DNA of 64,000 nt from Druceiella hillmani (taxonomy: Eukaryota; Arthropoda; Insecta; Lepidoptera; Hepialidae). Made by a program: the position numbers and the translations under genes. The DNA lies in assembly GCA_039881145.1 (NCBI GenBank), contig JAYKKI010000095.1, forward strand, positions 6,438,501-6,502,500, in the 5' to 3' direction. Of this stretch, positions 1 to 12,273 are shown piece by piece (the first letter of the stretch is position 1; every line of letters starts with the position of its first letter). Under the pieces are notes generated by a model. The model saw only the letters and a program-made list of their open reading frames with translations. It was not told where the DNA came from and did no database searches.

Positions 1-537
1 TTGACGAAATTCAAAAATTTATTAATTTTATTAAATATAAATTTCAAGAAATAAACTAATAATAGCATCTGACAACAAGGAGGCGGAGATTATTAATCTG
101 AAATGGCGACAGTCCGGGAAGAAAGTGAAAAACCGCTCGGTGTCGGTTGGTGTAAGCCATTTACTCTCATAGGAGAAATAAAATAATTGTATTTGCACAT
201 AAGAAGCATTATTCCATGCTTACCGGAAAGACGCCATAGTGATGTATCGGTAAATATGATGAGAATATCCGCTCAATCGCCCCTAAATACATAATAAAGA
301 AGAGACACTTCAACCTATCAAATATGCTGCTCTGCTATTTTGAATTCTGTAGAAGTTTTTGTAATAATTGTTCATATTTGTAAAAGTAGTTCTAAATATA
401 ATATAAAGCAAGTTCAAAAAAAATATTCACTCCTTTAATATAAGACTAAAAAAGTAAAAATAATTTAGTAGTTTGAAAACTAAAAAAAAGCTTTGATAAA
501 TACTGCATCAGAAAGCAAACAAATATTACATAACGTG

Positions 538-782
538 TTTTCTTTGCCTATTCTGTAAGGACTTTAGTGTAAGCTATGTTTGTTATTGAGTACAATATTT
601 GAGTGTAAAAAAGTGGAACGCTTTTTCTCAAAAATAACTGATTTTGCTTCTCAAATGAATATTATATAAACGAAAATGCTTAACATTTCAATTCGATTTC
701 AAGAAAAAGCGCCACACTCAAATATTATACTCAATAACAAATATGGCTTACACTAACGTCCTGACAGAGTAAGAAGAGAAAA
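538..782. mobile_element. MITE-like foldback element, about 245 bp
   Basis: Arms of about 90 bp (538-635 and 696-782) are imperfect reverse complements. Both carry ttagtgtaagc(t/c)at(g/a)tttgttattgag and an aacgctttttct-like inner block. There is no coding capacity and no certain target-site duplication. Confidence 0.65.
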
Positions 783-1214
783 TACCTTCGATAATTATTT
801 TTTTGCTTTTAAACTATTATTTTATTTTTGATCGTAATGAATTAGAGAATAATATTTTATAAGACAAGAATGGTAAAAGTAGAAGATATGGTAAATTAGA
901 AGTTTAATAACTGCTGAACCGCGCCGAATTTGGATCGCAAAGAATTACCTTTCTGGGGCTTTACTATATGTACTTTATACCCTGTGTATGATAGACACAC
1001 CTAACCCATTGGATCTAGTTCTGCTTGAAGGTAGAACATAACTCTAAATTGAATGTTTCAGTGTTGTACTAACAATTCATAACATATTTATACAATTTCA
1101 CTTTTCTTTAATAAAACTATTCAAAAATTATTATTTCATTTTCATCCCTCCGATATTACAAACCCTTCCACGTTTCGGTATGATTTAATTTAATATTACC
1201 CTCATGTAAATTGA

Positions 1215-1277
1215 TGTTGTCTACACTTTCATCTCATATTACACTGGGTTTAATATGAGATGAAAGTAGAGACAACA
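1215..1277. repeat. 27-bp-arm hairpin
   Basis: Arms 1215-1241 and 1251-1277 are complementary with two mismatches, around a 9-nt loop (cactgggtt). It may be the tip of an old foldback element or a hairpin transcript. Confidence 0.7.
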
Positions 1278-1329
1278 CTTGGGTATATTTTCCGATAACA
1301 TATAAAAAATAACCTTTACAAATCTCTTT

Positions 1330-1640
1330 CCCAAGCAACCCTATCACCCGCACGCTCACGCTACGAGCATTAGATCGAAACAGAGTCGACTCCATTCCCT
1401 CCCGTCGTAATTCGAGAACCCTCAGCGGTATGACATTACGATATCTCATTTGTGGTCTATATCGGATACTTGCCAACTATAATTTAGATCCATTACACAA
1501 AATACTGTACAGGAAATATAAGCCGCGTCACGCTAGGCGCGCCTGCGGTCTGCGACTGCGATCTAGACGGCGCGGTGGGCCGGCTTGGAGCGCCGGCCTG
1601 CTATTGAACCTCACAAATTGTACGGCAATTTGTGTGAAAT
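1330..1640. promoter_or_regulatory. GC-elevated island
   Basis: The segment is distinctly GC- and CpG-richer than its surroundings (for example cacgctaggcgcgcctgcgg, then gcgccggcctgc). Both strands carry short open frames (72-80 codons) that I do not recognise. It may be a promoter, a conserved noncoding element or an exon. Confidence 0.3.
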
Positions 1641-2325
1641 GCTCGTAATCATATTTCGTTTTAAAGTACAATATTGGACTCTTCAAAATGTGCTGTGCGG
1701 TTGAACGTACTCGAAGTCCTTTGTTGCCGAGTTTGTACGTTCTTTATTAAGTTTCGAAAACGCATATCGGATAAGTGTGACCTCATGTTTTATAAATAAA
1801 GTGAAGAACGTGTTTATAGTTGTTTTATAAATGTATGATTAATTATAAATGTAATGCAGTGGCAGTAGCCTGGTGGTAAAATCGTAAGCGCCATAATCAT
1901 AAAATTAATCAAGAGGTTACAGTTAGAGAAGCTGGTATAAATAACACAAACAATCACTTTATCGGTAGTCACCGATCCCTAAATTCGCCCTGTCATTTGA
2001 ATATCGCCTCTGCAAGCGTTTAAATACGCTCCGCGGTTTTAGCGGTCACTATAGGCCTCCGCTTCGTTGGCCAGATGACACTGATCATCGAGGTTGGCAG
2101 TATATCAGCGGAAATACTCAAAAAAAATAATTCAGTAAATAAGGCAGTCTCCCTCTCTCCATCTTGAGAAGTTCAAACAGCTTTCTCTCACTTCTGTCAT
2201 ATTTTATTCCTGTTCTACCCTTGAGAACTATAGCGCATTAATATCACATGTATAATCTTTCTTGATAAGTGGGATTTTCAGCACAAAAATAATTTTTGAA
2301 TTCAGATACCTAATTCTAGAAATTA

Positions 2326-2612
2326 GCTCGAACAAAAAACCGAGCGAACACAAATTTGTTTGCCTTATTACTGCTCAAGCCATATAAATTACAGCATAAA
2401 CATATTACATGATCTTTTTTAAAATATAATCTTTTCAATGTAAAAACAATTTTTAAAATCGCACGCTCGAACAAAAAAACCGAGCAAGCACTAATTTTTT
2501 TGCCTTATTACTGCTCTAGCCATATAAATTACAACATACTCATATGTAGCTATAATATGGTCTTTTTTAAAGTGTAAGCTTTTCAATGTAAAAACAATTT
2601 TAAAATCGCACG
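2326..2612. repeat. Tandem pair of about 138-bp units
   Basis: The block starting ctcgaacaaaaaaccgagc occurs at about 2328 and 2465. Each is followed by gccttattactgctc, gccatataaattaca and tcttttcaatgtaaaaacaa. The second unit carries a small insertion. Confidence 0.75.
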
Positions 2613-3129
2613 TGTCATTCTATAGATCAGCGTGAGCAAACAAACAAACAATCAAAGATATTAGGTTGAAGGTAAAAGACAAATTAAACTACCATTTCTC
2701 CTACCTGGTGTGACGCTTGTTGGATCCAAAATAGTTATTAGATCTAAAGTATAACAAAGAATACTTATTATGCCCAGCTCTTTATCACAGCCTCACAGTT
2801 TCTAAACCTTTAGGCATATGTACAAGAAATGGATGCTTCATATGCAACATCATTTCATAAATTCAATTCATTTGCAAATTCATCCCATTCACATAATTTT
2901 ATATATAATAAATTCTTAAAATAATATTACTTTAATGTACCTTTTCGTAGATTTGATTTTTTTACATATTCCGTCGAGCGAAGTATCAAAGTGGAGTGCA
3001 ATGCGCACCGCTTCTCCAGTTTTTCAACCACTGGTTTAAAAAAATTTCAACAGCAATAGATTAGCATTTCATATTCTATTTACTTAATCTACTTAGCATC
3101 GTTATGAACTAACTGACTTCGAGAATACA

Positions 3130-3930
3130 GCAGCCGGCTCCGTGGTATCTTTTGTGTGCCGATGACGTGAGCTAATCTCAGAGAGTAAGCAAGATATCGA
3201 CGATAACCTTTAAGATTGGAGAGAATCATTAGATCAAATAGCCTGAGCATGAGTAGAAACTAAATGGAATTTATGACATGCAACTTTGATCATGATCAGT
3301 CATTACCAGCAGAAACTTGGAATATGCACATAACATTGGAAGGTGCCCATATTCCAGGTACATAAATCAACTTAAATATCCAGGATCGGTTATTTCAGAA
3401 AATGTTTCAATCGATGCAGACGCTACACATATAAGTGTGAAACCTTAGCGTGAAACAAGTAGCGTATGCTGACTGGCATTCTACACTACATAAAAATGCT
3501 CGTCAGGACTAATGATGAGGTTTGCAAAACGGCAGTCAGGTCAGTTATGTCATAGAGCAGTGAAGTTTTGGCTTTAAAGGACACACATATGGATACACCC
3601 CGTGGGACTGAAATGCATATTCTGCGGTGGGCGGGTGTATTAACGCTCAAAGACAGAGTACGAAATGAATATATAAGAGAGAGTTGCAGAGTCCCTCCAA
3701 TTTCTGATAAAATCCAGGAGGCGAGACTAAGATGGAACCGTCAGATAATGCTGAGATCCAAAAATGGCGTCGTGAAAAAGTGACTTTCTATGGCTTTGAG
3801 GAAAAAGGGAAAGGAAGACCTAATACTACCTGACTGACAAATTTAGAGCGAGATATAGAGGAGTTGGGTCTACTATCCGAAGACGACGCCTACACGAGAA
3901 GCAGATGGCGCCCCAAACTTAAAAAAAAAA
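3130..3930 (+). pseudogene. Decayed LINE (RTE-like) reverse transcriptase, C-terminal part
   Basis: Broken frames show, in order, FVCADDVS (a form of the YADD catalytic box), KYPGSVIS (the usual KYLGSVIS box), EMHILRWAGVLTLKDRVRNEYIRES with EARLRWN (the thumb/C-terminal tail pattern RMLRW...RNEYIR...RLRW), and a final DDAYTRSRWR. This order is diagnostic of RTE-type non-LTR retrotransposons. Multiple stops and frameshifts show an old, 5'-truncated copy. Confidence 0.75.
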
Positions 3931-5569
3931 CAACCCCACATGACGGGGAGTGACGCAAATGAAGAAATGGAATTAGCATTTAATTAGTCCCTTCGAATAA
4001 AATTAATTCAGTTAACTTACATATAAAATTGCAGACGAAATAGACAACTAGACAATCCAAGTTTTCCCCAATCGCGACACGATTTGATCGATTTTAAGAA
4101 TTTAAGGTTGTTTTTGGAAATTACCTAGTAAAATAATTTCGTCAAATCTTCAATTCTTATTATTGCATAATATTTCGCAAGTAAGTGTTTTATATAAACA
4201 TCGTAATGAATATTAATCAAAACTAATGAAACAATATTTGTGCAAAAGAGGGAGGGTTGAATTTGTTTTGCATATATTTTTTGCCAAGTGGGATACCACT
4301 GAGATAAAATTTTTAAAATAAAATTGAGATGTCAATCCACATTTTTAACTTTTAAGTTCCATTATATAAAAGTTAAAATGTGTAGCTATGTATTTCCCTC
4401 ACGTTCTCGGATTTTTTAACATTAGATTTAGAAAATTGGGGAAAAATCTGCTCCCAATAAAACAATAAAATCAAATATAACATTTTCTTTCTTTGTTACA
4501 TGCATATCTCTGTGCTCTATGGCAAACTTGTAGATAGATGAGAGGTCTTTTAATTTGAAGGTATTTTATCGATTTGAAACATCAATATTAAATGAAATGA
4601 TGGAAAGTTAGAAAAATTTGGAATAAAGAAAACATTGAGAGACGAGCTGAGAAATAAAAAAAGAAAAAATAAACTAAATAATGGAAAGTTGAAAAAAAAT
4701 TAAAATATAAAAAAACAGAGACATGAACTGATAAATGTAGAGAAAAAACTGACAAACTAGACGACGAAAAGTTAAAAAAACTTAAAATGAAGTAAAACCC
4801 GAGAGATGAACTTAGGGTTGAAGAAAAAGCTAAAAAATGGGAAAATGTGATTTTTTTTTCAACTTGAAATGAATAAAAAAATGTACAGTTCCTTATTAAA
4901 ATTTTCTAATTGTAAAACTAATAGTCACTAGGAAGAATTTAATAGTAAAATTATAATTAAAAAAAAAATATATTTATATTTTGTATTAAAGTTTTGTCCA
5001 AAATTGACTTGAAAAAATATCACTTAAAATGAATTTCACATTTTTTATTACAATTAAAAATATTCAATTTAATCTGAATAAATTTAGATTTGAAATGAGG
5101 AAAAAAATTTACAAAGCTTCACTTCGAGACTAAACTTCACGGTGCTTTGAAAAAATATTCTCTTTGTCAAACTGTCACTAGAAATACACGAGGTCTCTTA
5201 ATATATACTCAGAATTGCAAAAATATAAAAACACATACTCAGAATAACAAAAACATATACTCAGAATAACAAAAAACAACAATCGAATTACATAAAACTT
5301 CGTAGAATTCGTTCAAACAACGAAGATTACTGCCAGATTCATCCAATTCAAATTTACATAATCGAATCCAATCTTTACGTCGAACCGGAAATAAATGTGT
5401 TCTCAAATCCAATAAATCTTTACCAAACGTTAATTATTTACAAAATTAGTTAAAAAGTGTCGACCAAAAACTAATCGAAACCTGCCACATTAACAATTTA
5501 ATCTGATTCGATTTTAAATCCACAAGAAATCATTTTGAAAGCGTTTTGCCAGTTATTAATTACGAAAGC
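3931..5569. other. AT-rich stretch without supported genes
   Basis: Many stops on all frames. It holds an A-rich gatgaac/gaaaaa zone (4600-4860) and three copies of acatatactcagaataacaa (5205-5275). Confidence 0.5.
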
Positions 5570-5960
5570 CACTCACGGTTTAGGAACCAGTTTGGCACGA
5601 AATATCTTAAGTATGGCAAATTGGGTTTAATTTAATTTATCGGCGTTCATGCTAATGAAATTTTTAAAAATAATTGGAATGTGTCAGTGAAATGTGATGG
5701 CGTGCTTGATGGATTCGATTTCACGGCACATTTGGCGATCGGTCGTGCGTAGGCGCCGTTATTCACGCTTTTAACCAACTTAATTATCTCACACTTATGG
5801 AAGTACCTATTCGTTATGAAAAGGTTGTGTAGATCGTTCTATTGCCAAATACGAAAAATTAATTTTATTTCGCGCTAATGAAATCGGTGAATATGTACCG
5901 TTAAATCTGTTTACACTTTTACACTTCACGGAAGTGAGATTTGCGATAATTCACTGAACA
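5570..5960. promoter_or_regulatory. Possible conserved noncoding block
   Basis: Less biased composition than the surrounding AT-rich DNA and no repeat signature. It contains TAAT-rich homeodomain-type words (tttaatttaatttatc, gctaatgaaat twice) and a GC-rich core, ggcgatcggtcgtgcgtagg. No open frame of note. Confidence 0.2.
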
Positions 5961-6329
5961 AATCCGTCTGTGTTTAAAACTCATTGGTTATTCTGGTCGA
6001 ACTCTATCTTGATCTGGTTCAATCGAGCCTTATATAACCTTATGGAGATGTCCTTCTTGGCGTATCCACCAATATTTTAGCTCCGAAAATAGAAACAGAT
6101 GTATCAGAAAATTCAAATTTTATTTTTAACAACCTGTAGTATGGTGCGCAATGCAATTGACCTACTTCAAAGCAAACTTCAAGTATAGTTATAGAAAGAC
6201 GTTGAGCGATTCTTTTTAAAAAGACGTTTTGCGTACAGGTCTTATAGTCGAGAGTTGTCTTTCCTTTTTTGTTGCGCAAGCACTTCACAGTTATCTGATT
6301 GAATACCACATATGATAAGATAACATTTT

Positions 6330-6610
6330 AATAAATACCTGTAGCTCCGACCACCAAACTGCGCTTCTCCCTCTACCAGCTGTGCTTAAAACACGTATTT
6401 ACCCAATCTGGAGTCGTTCATACCTATAAGGCGACCAACAACCTCCGTGCGTTGTCTATGCTACTCCGCATATTGCGTTGTAAAATTTTTGAGTTTCGTA
6501 CCCAGTCCAACCACTTCCTGCGGATAATTATGTATAAACATTTCACGTTGACGGTGTAGAAATATTTAATGACACCCCTTAAAAGACATCATATCTCAAT
6601 GACTTAAAGC
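6330..6610 (+). pseudogene. Possible jockey-like LINE remnant
   Basis: Read in one frame: TTKLRFSLYQLCLKHVFTQ, then GVVHTYKATNNLRALSMLLRIL and a degraded FRTQSNHFLRI. The LYxxCxxxVxTxxxVV pattern resembles the LYKTCIRPVMTYASVVF box of jockey reverse transcriptases. Similarity is weak and judged by eye. Confidence 0.35.
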
Positions 6611-8680
6611 AGATTGGGTAAAATGATGGATTTACATAGCGATCGCAGTACGTAACTGTACACCAAGCGAATCCCTAATTAATGTTCCTTGATTTCAAAT
6701 GACACCGTTGATTGCGCATTCTTGATAAGGTTTCGTTTTTTAAACAGTTGTCATTACAAATGCATTTGTCTAGATATCGAAAAGAAGACATTCAAGAACA
6801 TTTCCATTTAAATATATCCGCGTGTCGTGATATGCCTTAGACGTATTCTTTCTCCAGCCAAATTTTACCTTTCAAGGTTTCCTGGTTCAAATGTCAATCG
6901 ACAACTCACGTTTATTCTCATTATATTTTAATTTAATATCACAAATATGTAAATAAATCAAAACGATTTTCATTAATATCAAAAGTGATGCCTAGCAAGG
7001 ATACTTGGAGTAAAACGAAACACATCGGTAGTATTTACTCCATTTCCATAGTCACATTTTCTTACATCAAGTTTTGCTTTCATTTCTCATTCAATTCACA
7101 AACTTAAATAAATACATGATCATGTACAAAACATAATAATAATATATGTAATAATGGGAATAGGAATGCTGTTTTCGAATTACTGTGATTGAATTAATTA
7201 TATTTTCTACTTTATTCTATAATTTGGATCATTATTTGGAGCGAATAACGTTAATCATTTAAGCTAAACTATAACCCTAACTATAACCCTAATAAGTTAT
7301 AGAAGTCATACAGTTAAACTAAGTATAACATTTTTAAAAATTCGACGTTATAACAAAAAGTATTTTTACAATGATATAATGCATAACAAATAAGTTAAAA
7401 ATATAGATTACCTATAAAATATCTTCATCTAATGTATTCAAATTGGTATTACAATTGTATTTAGTTATTGAAGTTATATTAGGTATTAAAGTTATATTAC
7501 ATTTTCTATTTTTGTTTGTCGGTCGGTTTTTATGGAAAATTAAAAAAAAATCGAACCAAAGTGTTTGTCGTATTAAATAATATGAAAATTTGTAGATAGT
7601 GTTAAAGGAAACAATAGTGTATTAAGTTCTCAAAAAATTCGTTGCATTCGCCAATACTAATATCTAATAACGTGAACTAATGTGTAAGTATTTCGGTCCG
7701 ATGATGGCTTGGATTACATGTAGATATTCCTAAGGACAATTGCTACTTTGTTGGCATGAAAACACACTATTTATGCACATGTTTACAGAACATGAATAAG
7801 GTCGATTGTTTTTAAAATACAGGGCTTTTTTGAAACTGTATCTTCAACTTATTTTCTCTTCCAATCATTTTATGGCTTTAAACGTTTTATTAATTTGCTG
7901 TACCTAAGAAAATGTTAAAACAAACGATTACCTGATTGTGATATTCTCCCATCATTAATATATTTTCCAGAAATTCCTAGTATTTGGCCTAGTGATTGAT
8001 ATTTTCCAGAAATTCCTAGTAATTAGGCTTCTGCAACCCAAAAGTAAAATCGGATTAAGATCACTCACGCACTAGTCACAACTTATTTTTCAGGATCTAT
8101 GTGCCGCAAAAATTTCAAATGTGGAGATAAATAAAGTATCTAAAAAAATTATTTTTATTTATCCCGGGAGATATGATTTTAAAGAGCTTGTTATGGAGAA
8201 TGCACAAATATTTTTTTAAATTTTTTTTTATAATTACTTATTTATAAAGATAGTCTAAAAATATGCAAAAATTGAGCATACACCTCCCCACCCTTATTTC
8301 CGAAACCACAGAACCGAAAATCATGAAAGACAGGGTTGTTAAAATTTTACAATAAAATTACTGGGAAACCCATAGAGAATATCTTAAATCATATAAATTT
8401 AAATATGCACTGTATTCTTACGCCTCTGAAATATTTAGCAGATAATATACTTACGTTGTTAATTCAGTAATGTAACTTTTTCTATTAAATAAAAAATATA
8501 ATGACTTTGCGAACTTTATGTATGCTACAGGAAATAAAAATGCATACGAAACCGTAGCTGGAGCACATAATCTCAATTCCACGCATACAATTGAATACTC
8601 ATACATTTTAAACAGCAACCCCAACGGGGAGTGGCATGTAACATTTTCAGATATGCTTGATGGCCCATCGCTTATAGCCT
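6611..8680. other. AT-rich stretch without supported genes
   Basis: No frame or repeat array of note. Two local duplications: tattttccagaaattcctag (7960-8020) and ctataaccctaa (7268-7292). Confidence 0.5.
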
Positions 8681-8760
8681 GAGTATAAATCTGTCACTTT
8701 GCTAGCAAACTACGTCGCAACTCGAGATGGATGTTCGGTGAATATTTTCAACACGTAAGT
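8681..8760 (+). promoter_or_regulatory. Possible TATA promoter with short first exon
   Basis: A TATAAAT box (8684-8690) lies about 40 bp before ATGGATG, and a consensus donor (aacac|gtaagt) lies at 8755. From the ATG at 8731 the frame runs through the donor. No downstream exon could be matched, and no TCAGT initiator is present. Confidence 0.2.
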
Positions 8761-9354
8761 ATTATATATATTATATTTATATTTAAGTATTGAAGGAAAC
8801 ATTTCGGGTCGAATTTATAATTCTTTTTTTCGCTACTCGGAAGAAATAACGACATTGTAAAAAAATTACTATTATTGGGAACAATATCGATACCTTTATA
8901 TTTTTTCCTTGTGCTACCTTTACTATTCTAGAAGTATTTACTATTCTAGAAGTGAAACCCTAGCTAATTCCTCAGATTTCTTTTAAATAGAGAAATTAAT
9001 CTCCTAAAAATGTTATTTAAACCGTCATTCAGACAAACTGTTTTATGAATTCGAGTGACTTTTCATAATAGATCATAAATGCTACTTCTACCGAACACTT
9101 TGAAACAGCAAGTTGAACAATGCGCAAATTATGTGTCGTTATATCTTCTATACAAATATAATAATATACTAATCCATAAAATTTTAAAAAAAGGCATTCA
9201 CTTTAACAAGCATAGAACGAAAATCAAATTTATCTCACAGTTTATATTTAATCAGTTTTATTAAATTAAAAAGAAATCGGTATTTTCTTAATAATCAAAT
9301 TTTAAAGTTTATTTATTTCTTATTAACGTATTCATTAAATTTAAAAAAGTAGCT

Positions 9355-9690
9355 TTGCTTGCGATTCGTTCGCGGGGAATTCGGAGTAAGAAAATTTATT
9401 CTATGAGCATAAAGTTGACTAAAACGCTAATAGATGGCGTTGGCAGCCAAATCGGTTTTTGCCGGTTCGGATATTAGTATGCACAACGAACGTATCTTGA
9501 CGTATCTTTTTTATTTGTGAACCAATTGAAATGGAACCAAAGCTAATCTAAATACATTACTGGAAACCGCGTCTAAATCGGTTCAACCGTTGCTGAGATT
9601 AGCGTACACAACGAAAATGCGCGCAAATAGACAAACACGCGAACCGACACATAGACAAAAATTTTTAAAACTGTTTTTTAGACTTAGTAA
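9355..9690. repeat. Decayed dispersed lepidopteran repeat
   Basis: Contains the text type gcttgcgattcgttcgcggg, aaatcggttcaaccgttgctgag and acaaacacgcgaaccgaca, characteristic of common nonautonomous repeats in moth and butterfly genomes. No coding capacity. Confidence 0.5.
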
Positions 9691-9780
9691 CGTGTCTTTA
9701 GTATCTACTAAAGGCACGCTACTTCACACTTAGTACCTACTAAAGTCTTTAGTATCTACTAAAGACACTATACTTCTACT
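9688..9780. repeat. Short palindromic tandem repeat
   Basis: The self-complementary word ctttagtatctactaaag occurs twice, and a variant tagtacctactaaag once, within 90 bp. Each unit can fold on itself. Confidence 0.65.
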
Positions 9781-10741
9781 ACACAGTTTTACTTAAAAAT
9801 ATTCAATGTACAGACTCAGTATTTTTTACGATTTTATTATATGCACTTATACAAATAACACATGTGCGTTTATAGATTGTTTACTTCGTATTATTGTTAC
9901 AAATTGTGTTCTATTTTTTGACGTTTCTTGGTTGTCAATCATTGAATTGTTTTTTTAGATTCTTAAAAATGCCAGATTTTTGAAAATGATTTTCTAATTT
10001 CTGTACTGCCACATCCATTTCCACCGGTCTCTTTTTGTACTCAAAGTATATTTCAAAATTAGAAATTAATTCACTGGTTGAATGGCATTAAACATACTTA
10101 TTTTTTTAATATTATAATCGATAACCTTTAGCACAGTTTATTCAGTATTAAGTCGTTTAGGTAATCGTATTTAAAATTTGTCTTTCAAAAGGAGGCTGGC
10201 AAAAGTAAATATAGCGTAGGTTTCAGTTGTTTTTAAAAATAAAAATTACACTCTTATATAGAGAAGATGAGAAAAACAAGCTCCTTAAAAGTTTTATTTG
10301 AATCGTCAATCTAAATAATGAGAATTTTTTTTTAAATCAATTCAGGAAATGTATCATAAAGTTTGTAAATACTAGTCCCGGAGATCTCTTTGCACTACCA
10401 AAATGAAATATAGGGCAGGTTATAGAAACTTTCCTTTTGTATTTTCATAAAAAATCATCAAAAAATCACGAAAAAGACATTAGTTTTAATAACACAGAAC
10501 AGTTTACTTTTGATTAACTCAGCAATTAAAGAAAAAAACGACAGATATTGATTACTTTGTGTAATCGTTTGTAAAAAGTTTTTATTTTGTTGACTTATTG
10601 TTATTTTTATTATTTATTAATAATTCTTGATATAATATAAATATATCACATGCACATCTATAAAGATAGCCTTCTGTTTCGTGTTATGGTTACAAATTTT
10701 ATTTTACTTTTTGTTGTTGCCTCATTATCAAGCGTTGCATT

Positions 10742-11060
10742 GTTTATTTTTAGGATTATGTACCTCAAAAGGAAAAAGGTACCCTTATAGGATCACTTCG
10801 TTATCAGTATGTCGATCTGTCAAGATCCTTTTTCCCAGGAAAGCGTGGAGGTATCAAGTTGAAATTAAAATGAAATACTTAGGTCTACGATCTCTTGGAG
10901 CGCTAAAAAAAGCTCAAGCTTCGAAGTCAGTGCAATCAAGAAGAACCCTAAAAACACAGCCATTTACGCCGCATGTTTCGACACTAGCAAATACATCAAA
11001 ATCTAAAGGGTACTTTCCGTTGAACTATAATGATGAAATTTGGGATTTCACAGCATAAAT
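10742..11060 (+). repeat. Lepidopteran dispersed repeat (apparent 125-aa frame)
   Basis: Reads aggattatgtacctcaaaa, cccttataggatcacttcg, gtcgatctgtcaagatcctt, cgcgtggaggtatcaagttg-like and gggtactttccgttga in order. I recognise this chain as a widespread noncoding lepidopteran repeat. An open frame of 125 codons (10681-11058) across it is therefore probably not a gene. Confidence 0.65.
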
Positions 11061-11555
11061 AAAGAAAAAAACGTTAATTTGTACTTATATAACATAAAAA
11101 CAATTTTTTTTAAATATGCGCCTATGAAGGATACAGTACGCAATATATTTTCTTTCTAAAAAATTAAAATTTTGTAATTAGTTTAATAAGAATATTAAGT
11201 ACCACTAAATGTTTATAAATTCCTAAATATGAATATATTTTGAACAATACTAGCTTTTTAAAAATTATGTTCTATTTTTGAAAGGCCTGGCCTTTCCATT
11301 TCAACCAGTCTCTTCTCTATTTTATATGAATTTGAGAACAAAACACTTACAGTGACCTAATTTATTATTTACTAATAATAATTAATACTTTCAACATCAA
11401 TGTAACGACTTGTCAGTAATGTTATTCTCATTGAATTATTCATTCACCGCATTTAATTTCTTATATTACAATAAGCAAGGTTATACTGTGTCACTGCTAC
11501 TAACCTATACCTTTCCATACATATATTAAACCTTTCCCACGTACGTATGTACGTT

Positions 11556-11850
11556 TCAATAAATTTCATAACGAACTAGAAACGCCGCCCGCGCTACAGA
11601 TTCGGTTATCGGAGCGAATGTCACGCGATTTCTGGCGATATAAAGTTGAAGGAGAAACCGTAAATCAATCGAAGATCGGATGTCGAAACTCTTCAAAGCG
11701 AACCCCTTTGTATTTCCGCAAAGCGCGGAGCCGCTACAATTTATGATGCGTCCGAGACGATCTCTTTCAAAAAGGTTCACGCTCCAAATCCTGGCTGGAT
11801 TATTGCCTTTCTTCGTAGTCTACTTATTTCGCCACGACTGAGACTTCGGA
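11556..11850. promoter_or_regulatory. GC-elevated island, unassigned
   Basis: Balanced-composition segment (gaaacgccgcccgcgctacag, aagcgcggagccgctac) with a 74-codon minus-strand frame of no recognised family. It is not repeated elsewhere in the window. Conserved noncoding DNA or an exon are both possible. Confidence 0.25.
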
Positions 11851-11988
11851 AAAGCTGGGGTGGAAAATTATGTAAAAATTGTGGTATATATTATTGGCTT
11901 TGAATAACAAAATCGCACGTGTGTTGTATTCGCGTAATGGTCTTGCGATGATAAAGTTCTAGTAATTTTTTCTAAATATTATAGTGTT

Positions 11989-12273
11989 CACAATTAAATG
12001 AAACTACGTGATGTAGAATTATTTCTACTTTCTTTAATTTCTTTACAACGACCTAGGTTTCGTTGTATTACATCTTCAGGTGGGATATTAGCAAAGAATT
12101 CTTCATATTAGCAAAGATTTCTTTGCTAATATCCCACCTGAAGATGTTGTAATACAACGAAACCTAGGTCGTGGTAAAGAAATTAAAGAGAGTAGAAATA
12201 ATACTACATCACGTAGTTTCATTTAATTGTGAATAATGAATTTCTACAAAATTAACGCCAAATATATTCAATA
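11989..12273 (+). mobile_element. Foldback element copy 1 with hammerhead-like motif
   Basis: About 115-bp inverted arms (cacaattaaatgaaactacg... and its complement ending ...tttcatttaattgtg) surround a short centre. They are followed by a 40-bp tail unique to the right end, ending atattcaata. The flanks repeat ttatagtgtt (11979-11988 and 12274-12283; up to 14 bp match), a probable target-site duplication. The right arm holds CTGAAGA (12138-12144), a short stem, GAAA (12159-12162), CCTAGG, TC and GTGG, which fits the hammerhead core order. No protein is encoded. The asymmetric tail and variable duplication length argue for retroposition, probably of a non-autonomous Penelope-like element. Confidence 0.75.
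12134..12174 (+). ncRNA. Hammerhead-ribozyme-like motif, copy 1 right arm
   Basis: Order of elements: CCAC (stem I 5'), CUGAAGA (matches CUGANGA), a stem II candidate GUUGU-AAU-ACAAC, GAAA, CCUAGG closing a minimal stem III with the A-U pair of GAAA and U12169, then UC as the putative cleavage site and GUGG (stem I 3'). One unpaired U precedes stem II, so activity is uncertain. The palindromic CCUAGG could pair between two molecules, as in minimal dimeric hammerheads. Confidence 0.45.

Noticed and set aside
101..187. Short frame MATVREESEKPLGVGW as a first exon
   Set aside because: Only 28 codons, weak donor (gtgtaag), and no partner exon.
1858..1930. tRNA-like text (gtagcctggtggtaaaatcg) as a tRNA or SINE head
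   Set aside because: No cloverleaf, no convincing B box and no tail; too decayed to support.
7265..7295. ctataaccctaa repeats as a telomeric tract
   Set aside because: Only two or three units, and insect telomeres use TTAGG, not TTAGGG.
10681..11058. 125-codon plus-strand frame as a gene
   Set aside because: It lies over a recognisable lepidopteran noncoding repeat; no domain.
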